Of a stretch of 34,506 nt of DNA, positions 1 to 5,187 are shown piece by piece. Within the stretch, counting starts at the first letter, position 1, and each line of letters opens with the position of its first letter. Source of the stretch: Pectobacterium peruviense (GTDB lineage Bacteria > Pseudomonadota > Gammaproteobacteria > Enterobacterales > Enterobacteriaceae); the NCBI RefSeq assembly GCF_002847345.1, contig NZ_LXFV01000035.1, positions 1 to 34,506 on the forward strand, written 5' to 3'. Made by a program: the position numbers and the translations under genes. The notes under the pieces are model-generated. The model saw only the letters and a program-made list of their open reading frames with translations. It made no database searches and was not told the DNA's origin.

Positions 1-430
1 AAACATAAGTTTCACAATAAAAATACCCATTTTTATCAACCAAAAACAAAGACACAATAAAACATAAAACGACCAATAAAACCCCACACAAGATAGAATA
101 ACAAATATTATAATAAAGCTCAGTTAACAATGTTTTTTTAGATTCATAGAATGTATCCGTGTCTTTTTTTTGTCTTATTTTAGATTCTTGATCATAAACC
201 AAAACTAATACACTAAGTAATAACGCGGTTAAAATAGCACTAAAGTTAACAAGTAGAGAGATTAAATCTTTTGTAATTCCATTCCCTATGTATGAAAACA
301 ACACCGCAATTATAAAGGGGAGTGCGATAAATGTAAAAACATCCCATTTACTTATTTTTTTCGTATCAGCATCACGTAATGTTCTGAAATGCCCAGTAAG
401 CACCTCGCATATGTTTATCTTGGAACTCAT
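1..430 (-). CDS. Partial multi-pass membrane protein, second gene of cargo pair
   Basis: The reading frame is open from ATG at 430 to the left edge (143 codons; the C terminus is missing). It starts MSSKINICEVLTGHFRTLRD and shows three hydrophobic stretches at about residues 30-48, 55-79 and 108-131, separated by a charged loop rich in Lys and Asp, so it should sit in the inner membrane. Its ATG overlaps the TGA of the gene before it (TGATG), which implies translational coupling and a joint function. The base composition is much more AT-rich than the satellite core, suggesting separate acquisition. I do not recognise the family. Size and topology resemble the membrane partners in two-gene defence systems such as RexB or KwaA, but that is inference from layout only. 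Confidence 0.75.
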   Translation of the reverse strand, partial: MSSKINICEVLTGHFRTLRDADTKKISKWDVFTFIALPFIIAVLFSYIGNGITKDLISLLVNFSAILTALLLSVLVLVYDQESKIRQKKDTDTFYESKKTLLTELYYNICYSILCGVLLVVLCFIVSLFLVDKNGYFYCETYV

Positions 431-1356
431 CACGCTCTCCTTATATCTACCCCACGGTAAAGCAACTGGATATATTCAATAATGATTGCATCAACCATCT
501 TATTTAATGAATTTATTTCAGGCATGCCATCATTAAATAAAACCTGTTCTTCATCAAAAATTATTTCACATACAGCGCCCCTCACAGATGTTCCAATTCG
601 AAATGTCCGTTTTCTACCATCACCTAATTCTACAACCGTTTTTACAACTTCGCCATAGCCCTTTAAAACTTCAACCAGCCGCGATTGCTCCGAATTCTTT
701 GTAAAGTAATCTCTAAGTTTTCCCAGCCCTGAATTTCTAGGTGGTTTTATTATTAGTTCTTGCTCATTATGCCCTAATTTCCTAGCTTGTTCGGCCACGT
801 CTTTTACACCATGAAATTTTGTCACCTTTATTTCTTTGGCAATAGCGTCCATCCACTTTTCTATTGCTTTATCATAGGCAAGGGGGTTCATTTGTATAAC
901 AAGACTCGTTACTTCTTTGAAGTAATCAGCGAACAATTTCATGAAAAGAGTTTTTATGCCATCACCTCTATAAGTGTGTAAAAAAGCCATGCCTTCATTT
1001 ACACCTTTAGGGATATAAAAATGAATATAATATTTAATTATTTCCGCATTGGTTTTTGTTTTTTCGAAATCAACATCACCTGTTTCAATGTTGATAATGT
1101 CAGTTTTCGTTCCATAGTAACCTGATTCAAACCAACCATAAATCTCTCGGTTTTTTTCATCTCGAGTAATATCATTAAATCTAAAAACTTGTTTGGTTTC
1201 TTCAAAAATAATATAGCCAGAGTTATATTTCCTAATGAAAGCATCAATTATGTCAAGAAAATCATGCTCTTTAATATTACTAAGGGAAGAATATCGCTGC
1301 TCTTTCTCTGCATTAGGGTTGTAGCAACGAAACAGGTACGGCGCTAAGGCGTGCAT
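430..1356 (-). CDS. 308-residue soluble protein, first gene of cargo pair (RexA/KwaB-like layout)
   Basis: This is an AT-rich gene with no predicted membrane segment. The frame is open from an ATG at 1386, but AAGGAG lies six bases before the ATG at 1356, so I place the start there (MHALAPYLFRCYNPNAEK). The protein has mixed alpha/beta character, with a charged middle and a strand-rich C-terminal third, and shows no Walker, nuclease or protease motif I can name. The TGA stop overlaps the ATG of the membrane protein that follows. The pair lies downstream of sid-delta, on the side where P4 satellites carry variable antiviral genes before int. A soluble protein of about 300 residues coupled to a small multi-pass membrane protein is the layout of lambda RexA-RexB and, in reverse order, Kiwa. 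Function is not established. Confidence 0.85.
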   Translation of the reverse strand: MHALAPYLFRCYNPNAEKEQRYSSLSNIKEHDFLDIIDAFIRKYNSGYIIFEETKQVFRFNDITRDEKNREIYGWFESGYYGTKTDIINIETGDVDFEKTKTNAEIIKYYIHFYIPKGVNEGMAFLHTYRGDGIKTLFMKLFADYFKEVTSLVIQMNPLAYDKAIEKWMDAIAKEIKVTKFHGVKDVAEQARKLGHNEQELIIKPPRNSGLGKLRDYFTKNSEQSRLVEVLKGYGEVVKTVVELGDGRKRTFRIGTSVRGAVCEIIFDEEQVLFNDGMPEINSLNKMVDAIIIEYIQLLYRGVDIRRA

Positions 1357-1734
1357 ATGTATCTCCTTTTTTAAAGACAATATCAATCTTCTTAAAACTG
1401 ATCAATAAGCGATCATGCAAACAAATACTCTTATTTCATAAAATATATTGTTAACACTCAATCTAATCTACCTGATACGGTCACCTACAAGTTGGCATTA
1501 ACTTGAAAAATAATTTTGGCCCACGCAATGCCATCTCCCACTCAACCCCTTCGCGCGTACCCTCTCCTCGCCTGCCCGCTCTCACTAGATCATTCACTTT
1601 CCATGCATGGTACAAATTGCTCCAGAAGCCTTGTAGCAAGGGGAAACTGGTCTTTTTGAATTCCCCTCAATCATGCAATTCCATGCACCGTATGCATGCA
1701 CGGTCAAAAAATCGCTAGCCAGAGAAAAAAGCTC
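1357..1734. other. Gene-free stretch between cargo pair and delta; possible promoter and cos region
   Basis: No convincing gene. On the minus strand a possible sigma70 promoter, TTGATC-N17-TATTGT, lies just before the cargo pair, and TGATC/GATCA arms (1399-1403 and 1411-1415) flank 7 bases there. The segment at about 1551-1572 is GC-rich and ends CTCTCCTCGCC. It loosely resembles the reverse complement of the P2/P4 cos core as I remember it, and cos is expected on this side of the late operon in P4. An inverted repeat (AAGGGGAA ... TTCCCCT) lies at about 1637-1669. The cos reading is weak. Confidence 0.35.
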
Positions 1735-1760
1735 GCAAAAAAGCCCGCGCAGAGGCGGGC
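1735..1760 (-). terminator. Intrinsic terminator of sid-delta operon
   Basis: Read on the minus strand, GCCCGC (1760-1755) pairs with GCGGGC (1748-1743) around a six-base loop and is followed by a run of T. It lies about 43 bases after the delta stop, so the late operon seems to end here without a psu gene. Confidence 0.85.
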
Positions 1761-1802
1761 GACGTTCTGATATTAACGATAGTGAAATTATAATCTGGCT
1801 AA

Positions 1803-2051
1803 TTAATTCCGTAGGGCTGAGGCTGGGTAATCCTTATATTTTTTCTGCATAGCCGGTGATAACGGAATATCCGGCACCGGCAGATCTCGTCTATTCGACG
1901 GCTGAATAATTTCCTCTATCGATTCCAGTGTCCGGAAGGTTGCCGAGCATTCAATATTCCGGCACTGGTGATAACGCTGCTTGACGTTCTCCGATAACGG
2001 GCGACTGGTGCGGGCATGGGCGGCATGGCCGCAGAACGGGCAGTGCATCAC
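1803..2051 (-). CDS. delta: Ogr/Delta-type zinc-finger late transcription activator
   Basis: This is an 82-residue protein matching P2 Ogr / P4 Delta: the N terminus MMHCPFCGHAAHARTSR and the block RYHQCRNIECSATF carry the four zinc-binding cysteines C4, C7, C30 and C35 (CX2C-X22-CX4C). The family binds TGT-N12-ACA dyads and recruits RNA polymerase to late promoters of the satellite and of a P2-like helper. P4 Delta itself is a tandem double-domain protein of about 166 residues; this one has a single domain and is Ogr-sized. The start is GTG at 2051, nine bases after GGAG, or ATG at 2048, which overlaps the sid TGA. Family Ogr begins M-x-H-C, which favours the GTG. It is translationally coupled to sid. 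Confidence 0.93.
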   Translation of the reverse strand: MMHCPFCGHAAHARTSRPLSENVKQRYHQCRNIECSATFRTLESIEEIIQPSNRRDLPVPDIPLSPAMQKKYKDYPASALRN

Positions 2052-2809
2052 GCTTTTTGGCTCCGTGTTTTTAATGCTTCCTCTTTTTCTTTCAATTCAT
2101 TGAAAAATTTCATTCGTCTTGCTGGGCTTGCTACGGGTTCAAAATAAGAATGTGGCAATGAGGGGACGTTAAGCCCCAGTGATGACAACACCGGCTCATT
2201 ACTCATATCAAATCGGTAGTTATTCGTTTTCGCCTTGAGTTTTTCAACAACCAAATCCATTACCACTTTTTCGGGATTCTGATAGGCGAGACCCTGAGTA
2301 AGTTCAGAGGTGGTGATATCCAGCATATGCCGCTGTAACTTAATCGCCCGGATCACGTTTGCACTGATGGTATTTAACGCCTGATTAAATTCCCATTCTG
2401 CGTAGTCTCGCAGGGCACTGGCGTGAGCGTTACAACAATCTTTTGCTGAGGTGTGGCATTTCGCTTTCTGCCTGAGCTGGTCGATTTCTAACTGTGCCAG
2501 CAAGCCGTCATACTCCTGTGCCAGTTCGCGCTGTGCCAGCCGCTGTAATTGCTGGTTTTTCAGTTCTTCCGTCATTTCGCCACGGGCGGCAAGAAAACGC
2601 GCACGCCAGTCAGTATCGGAAAGCTGATTTTCCGCTTCCGTATTGGTTTTCTGTTCTTTGGCACGGGCAATCGCGGTATCGATGTTATCCAGCTCACTCG
2701 CATTAACGGTGTGCACTTTCCGCATTCTCAGGTAATAGTCTGTCGCTTTTGTCAGCGTATCCGGCAGGGGATTAACGGGTTTAGTGTCTGGTGTGGTTGT
2801 CTGGGTCAT
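2048..2809 (-). CDS. sid: P4-like capsid size determination protein Sid
   Basis: The protein is 253 residues, like P4 Sid (244). The segment DWRARFLAARG, then EELKNQQLQRLAQRELAQEY, and the later EPVLSSLGLNVPSLPHSYFE, line up with the same order of blocks in P4 Sid as I remember it. Sid forms an external scaffold on helper procapsids and forces the small T=4 shell that fits the satellite genome. It is predicted to be largely helical, with no membrane segment or signal peptide. An ATG lies at 2815, but GGAG is only two bases before it and eight bases before the ATG at 2809, so I choose 2809. The TGA overlaps the start of the delta gene. It should be driven by an Ogr/Delta-activated late promoter upstream. 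Confidence 0.9.
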   Translation of the reverse strand: MTQTTTPDTKPVNPLPDTLTKATDYYLRMRKVHTVNASELDNIDTAIARAKEQKTNTEAENQLSDTDWRARFLAARGEMTEELKNQQLQRLAQRELAQEYDGLLAQLEIDQLRQKAKCHTSAKDCCNAHASALRDYAEWEFNQALNTISANVIRAIKLQRHMLDITTSELTQGLAYQNPEKVVMDLVVEKLKAKTNNYRFDMSNEPVLSSLGLNVPSLPHSYFEPVASPARRMKFFNELKEKEEALKTRSQKA

Positions 2810-2846
2810 GGTCATTGCTCCATTGGGGTGAGTGTCTGGTGGCTAT

Positions 2847-2904
2847 TGTGCAATTCACCACACAACCCCCGCTATCTGAGCCTGTTCTGCCATCGACCAC
2901 ACAA
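2847..2904 (-). promoter_or_regulatory. Candidate Ogr/Delta-binding sites upstream of sid
   Basis: A perfect TGT-N12-ACA dyad spans 2847-2864, the consensus for Ogr/Delta activators. The motif ACCACACAA occurs at 2857-2865 and again at 2896-2904, 39 bases apart, and the second copy lies near a TGT (2883-2885) with a 13-base spacer. Ogr/Delta sites are normally centred near -55. The upstream copy fits that for a transcript starting about 30 bases before sid; the perfect dyad is too close to the start codon. Which copy works is uncertain. Confidence 0.45.
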
Positions 2905-2957
2905 AACAATCTCACCCTTAGGCGGTTTGCCCGATTTAAAAACAAATCTTTTATAAA

Positions 2958-3061
2958 ACTATTCACTACTCTTCACCTGAGAAAAAAGAATAGATAAATC
3001 AATAAATAAATAGGTGAATAGTTGATAAAAAACTCTTCACCGAGTGTTCACACTGTTCACC
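2958..3061. repeat. crr-like cluster of alpha-protein iterons
   Basis: Decamers of the form GGTGAAnAGT, the P4 alpha recognition motif, occur at 2958-2967 and 2968-2977 (tandem, minus strand), 3013-3022 (plus), 3032-3041 and 3052-3061 (minus), with a weaker copy at 3043-3052. An AT-rich spacer lies between 2978 and 3012. P4 needs two such loci, ori and crr, several kilobases apart; the matching block after the alpha gene starts about 4.5 kb away. This cluster sits between sid and the alpA/vis-like gene, a position consistent with crr. Confidence 0.85.
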
Positions 3062-3354
3062 CGGTTTTTTGAGCCTTTTTTCTGGCGAGCCTGTTTTACG
3101 ATGTTATTTCCTATAGATAAGAAGTTATTGATAGTTACAAGCACTTATATTTTTATTGAATAAATCACGTTGCCCTTCATTGCCTTTTATTGCCCTTTAT
3201 TGACAGTTGGTGGAGAAATAGACCATTTTTTGCTCATCGATAGCACAACAGCCCCTTGTTGCCAGCCCTGAAAATATTCACATAATAGCGAGCTACCAGA
3301 GCAATCCAGCGCCATCCGGCCAGAGCCGGGCGGACATGAACGAGGTAGCGCCAC
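3062..3354. promoter_or_regulatory. Leader region of alpA-like gene with 10-bp tandem repeats
   Basis: No gene is seen here. Three consecutive 10-base units starting TTGCC occupy 3170-3199, followed by a perfect -35-like TTGACA at 3200-3205. No good -10 lies 16-18 bases downstream, so any promoter there would need an activator. CAACA/TGTTG arms occur at 3246-3250 and 3257-3261. The 10-base period would place repeated binding sites on one face of the helix, suiting an AlpA/Vis or Ogr/Delta target. Confidence 0.4.
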
Positions 3355-3615
3355 ATGTTGTCAGCCACACCCCCAACTCCCATTCCTGCTATGCCCCCGA
3401 TGCCACTGTATCCGGCCAGAGAGCGCTTAATGCGTCTGCCGGAAGTGCTGCACGTCACTGGCATTTCCCGTTCGACGCTGTACGAGCTGAGCAGCCGCAA
3501 AGCCTTTCCCGCCAATGTTTCGCTGGGTGGTAAAAGTGTCGCGTGGGTTGAGTCCGAAATTCATCACTGGGTGGCCGAGCGTATCGCCGCCCGTCAACAG
3601 GAGAACCACGCATGA
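3355..3615 (+). CDS. AlpA/Vis-family transcriptional regulator
   Basis: The protein is a small winged helix-turn-helix of the AlpA family (P4 Vis type). The conserved core MRLPEVLHVTGISRSTLYEL, then FPANVSLGGKSVAWVESEI and HHWVAER, is the family signature: helix-turn-helix, wing, and closing helix. In P4, Vis represses the late region and serves as excision factor. The start is unsure. ATG at 3355 has GAGG nine bases before it and gives 86 residues with an unusual Pro-rich leader; ATG at 3430 gives 61 residues, nearer the usual length of about 70. The stop overlaps the next gene (ATGA). Confidence 0.88.
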   Translation: MLSATPPTPIPAMPPMPLYPARERLMRLPEVLHVTGISRSTLYELSSRKAFPANVSLGGKSVAWVESEIHHWVAERIAARQQENHA

Positions 3616-3836
3616 TCACCTTCACTATCGCCGGGCAGTCAGTCACACTTGATGAACGAGAAGCCCTCAGCCTGTGCGATCAACTGTTTCCCGCCATCCG
3701 TAACCCGGCCACCGTTGCCGCCCGTGAACAGCGTTTCGGCGCGTTGCTGCTGAGCGTTGCACCGACGCCCGCCGCCTCTGATTCACCCCGGCGTTATTGC
3801 GCATCCCGTGCCGGTGATGCGCTGACTAACTGCTGA
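3612..3836 (+). CDS. Small hypothetical protein coupled to alpA-like gene
   Basis: This 74-residue protein starts MITFTIAGQSVTLDEREALS. The ATG overlaps the TGA of the alpA-like gene and is preceded by AGGAG at eight bases, so translation is well supported. The first half looks like a short beta hairpin followed by a helix; the C terminus is Ala/Ser-rich and low in complexity. No motif gives a function. It is closed by a strong terminator about 32 bases later, so it forms a two-gene unit with the regulator. The family is not recognised. Confidence 0.7.
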   Translation: MITFTIAGQSVTLDEREALSLCDQLFPAIRNPATVAAREQRFGALLLSVAPTPAASDSPRRYCASRAGDALTNC

Positions 3837-3867
3837 GGCTGTTCATGACTGCGCAATTTATCCGTTT

Positions 3868-3893
3868 CCCCGGCTTGCCTGCCGGGGCTTTTT
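3868..3893 (+). terminator. Intrinsic terminator after alpA-like operon
   Basis: CCCCGGC (3868-3874) pairs with GCCGGGG (3881-3887) around TTGCCT, followed by CTTTTT. It insulates the immunity and replication operon from the alpA-like unit. Confidence 0.85.
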
Positions 3894-3904
3894 GGCGTTA
3901 TAGT
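3875..3904 (+). promoter_or_regulatory. Possible early (PLE-type) promoter of immunity/replication operon
   Basis: TTGCCT (3875-3880), 18 bases, then TATAGT (3899-3904) resembles a sigma70 promoter that overlaps the preceding terminator. The predicted start, near 3911, coincides with a perfect hairpin (3911-3917 with 3924-3930) at the RNA 5' end. P4 transcribes its immunity region and alpha operon from such a promoter. Confidence 0.4.
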
Positions 3905-3967
3905 TTCGCTGCTGTCGCAAAATCGACAGCCGGGCGTAGGAACCCGTGTTTAATCTTGGCGACACCA

Positions 3968-3989
3968 GACGCCGCTTGCGTCTTTTTTT
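3968..3989 (+). terminator. Terminator in the immunity leader
   Basis: GACGC (3968-3972) pairs with GCGTC (3978-3982) around CGCTT and is followed by seven T. It lies between the first target box (3936-3942) and the antisense RNA. P4 immunity works by early termination of this transcript, so this hairpin is a candidate site of that event. Confidence 0.75.
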
Positions 3990-4056
3990 GTGTCGTAGCC
4001 TTAGCACACTTGCATGTTGTGCGGCATGTTTTACGCCGTTATTGCATCCAAACAAT

Positions 4057-4136
4057 GGTGGCTCAGGCGGGGCAGCCTTCGGGCTGGCCGGTTTCCAAGG
4101 TTGCCGGTATTCCTACCCCCGTCTGGGCTACCACCC
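4057..4136 (+). ncRNA. C4/CI-type antisense immunity RNA
   Basis: The segment folds as a closed stem (GGTGG at 4057-4061 with CCACC at 4131-4135) holding a UUCG hairpin (4073-4077 with 4082-4086) and a second CCGG hairpin (4088-4107). A loop box TTCCTAC (4110-4116) is complementary to GTAGGAA copies at 3936-3942 and 4143-4149, and GCTACCACC (4127-4135) is complementary to GGTGGTAGC at 4154-4162. This is the architecture of P4 CI RNA and the P1/P7 C4 RNA: an antisense element processed from the leader that pairs with upstream and downstream targets and silences the replication genes in the prophage. One frame runs open across this region, but its apparent conservation is likely that of the RNA. 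Confidence 0.8.
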
Positions 4137-4191
4137 ATGAGTGTAGGAACTCCGGTGGTAGCTGTTATCAGCGAAACTTGGAGAATGCCTT

Positions 4192-4389
4192 ATGGCTACG
4201 ACCCTCACCCCGTCACACCCGCAATTTACCTTTCTGTTTCTGGCCGTACGCCGCGCCGAATTACGCGCCTTACCGCACCGTGAAGCCGTTATCGCCCCGG
4301 ATGAAATCAGCGCCCGCCGTTTACTGGCTCGGGACTATGTGCTGTCTTTTGCTGGCCGTCTGCCTGTTCAGGGGGTACGCCATGTTTGA
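4192..4389 (+). CDS. Icd/Kil-like small protein (putative host cell division inhibitor)
   Basis: This 65-residue protein starts at an ATG with GGAG eight bases before it. The pattern [20 protein letters not shown], then [20 protein letters not shown], is typical of short proteins of P4-like elements annotated as Icd-like or Kil-like division inhibitors. They sit directly after the immunity RNA, so they are expressed only when the satellite is derepressed. A longer open frame covering 3845-4576 reads through this gene in another phase. I prefer the two short genes because each has its own Shine-Dalgarno sequence. No direct evidence of toxicity can be read from the sequence. Confidence 0.7.
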   Translation: MATTLTPSHPQFTFLFLAVRRAELRALPHREAVIAPDEISARRLLARDYVLSFAGRLPVQGVRHV

Positions 4390-4576
4390 TTCTACCCCGC
4401 TGACCCTTGATGAAATCGCCGACCAGTGCCGCGCTCTGACGCACGCCGTCATCGAGCTGGATAACCCAGTAGCCAAAGAGGTGCTGACGTTTGTACTGGC
4501 CGAACGGCTGGAGCTGCTGGCAGTGACACTGCAAAGCCCGGAAGCGCTCGAAACCGATAACGGGGTGAGCGCATGA
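4382..4576 (+). CDS. Small P4-type hypothetical protein
   Basis: This 64-residue acidic protein starts [20 protein letters not shown] and is predicted to be all helical. ATG at 4382 overlaps the end of the Icd-like gene and has AGGGGG six bases upstream, a strong reason to start here and not in the longer open frame. Its stop overlaps the next ATG (ATGA). Similar short acidic ORFs are common between the immunity region and alpha in P4-like elements; their role is unknown to me. Confidence 0.7.
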   Translation: MFDSTPLTLDEIADQCRALTHAVIELDNPVAKEVLTFVLAERLELLAVTLQSPEALETDNGVSA

Positions 4577-4836
4577 ATAGCTTAGCCGCCCGTCTCAATA
4601 ACCATGATACCTATCCCATTCCCCACGCTGACTACCTGCGCCTGTCTCATGCGCACCGCGTCGGTGTGATGTTTCTCGATATGCTGGACGCCCAGCAATG
4701 CGGCATGACCGCCGCCAAACCCAATACCTTACCAGCCGATGATATGGCCGCACTGGTGGCGCTGCTGACTGACCAGATAGGCCACGTCATGACCCACTGT
4801 GAAGCCCACCTTTTCACTGCGCGGGAGACAGCATAA
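4573..4836 (+). CDS. Small P4-type protein, possibly derepression (epsilon-like)
   Basis: This 87-residue helical protein has the core YLRLSHAHRVGVMFLDMLDA and a second helix pair around ALVALLTDQIGHVMTHCEAH. Length and position in the operon match the P4 epsilon gene, whose product blocks the P2 repressor to induce a resident helper. That identity is a positional inference with moderate recall of the family, not a proven match. The ATG overlaps the preceding stop, and the TAA overlaps the next ATG (TAATG), so it is tightly coupled. Confidence 0.7.
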   Translation: MNSLAARLNNHDTYPIPHADYLRLSHAHRVGVMFLDMLDAQQCGMTAAKPNTLPADDMAALVALLTDQIGHVMTHCEAHLFTARETA

Positions 4837-5177
4837 TGAACATCAATAATCAGTCCTGCATTCCGCTGGAAGTGCGTACTGCTGTGTATCGCCGCGCCGT
4901 GGCACAGGCCTATCTGGATAACTGCCGGGAAACCGGCATTGCCCTGAACTGCAACCTGACCGAACTGGAAATTGCCATTGCGCTGGAGCTGGAAGGCGCA
5001 CACGTGCGTGAGCACGGCACCGCCACCGGGATGGAAATCGCCTGCGCCATGCTGGGCGATATGGTGCAGCCTACGTTACTGACCGATAAACCCCGGTTAA
5101 CCGCGCTGGGGCACATCATCATGGGGGAGCTGTGCCAGTGCGCGACGGCGGTGACTCCGTCCACCACACTGCATTAA
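4836..5177 (+). CDS. P4-type hypothetical protein upstream of alpha
   Basis: This 113-residue protein has the core VRTAVYRRAVAQAYLDNCRE, NLTELEIAIALELEGAHVRE, and GTATGMEIACAMLGDMV. It is mostly helical and resembles a conserved unknown family found just before alpha in P4-like satellites (P4 orf106 position). The start overlaps the previous stop, and eleven bases separate its stop from the alpha ATG. No catalytic motif is seen. A role in replication or helper interaction is plausible from position alone. Confidence 0.72.
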   Translation: MNINNQSCIPLEVRTAVYRRAVAQAYLDNCRETGIALNCNLTELEIAIALELEGAHVREHGTATGMEIACAMLGDMVQPTLLTDKPRLTALGHIIMGELCQCATAVTPSTTLH

Positions 5178-5187
5178 GGGGCGACGC

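Noticed and set aside
1503..1718. A 71-codon plus-strand frame left of delta
   Set aside because: No ribosome site, no coding bias, odd composition; more likely a cos or spacer region.
2549..2956. Plus-strand frame opposite sid
   Set aside because: Shadow of the sid gene on the other strand, with no start signal.
3170..3199. CRISPR array
   Set aside because: The repeats are 10 bases with no spacers; no cas gene is present in the window.
3845..4576. A 243-codon plus-strand frame across the immunity region
   Set aside because: It runs through the antisense RNA and a terminator, has no ribosome site, and two internal genes have good ones. Its tail is listed as the separate gene at 4382.
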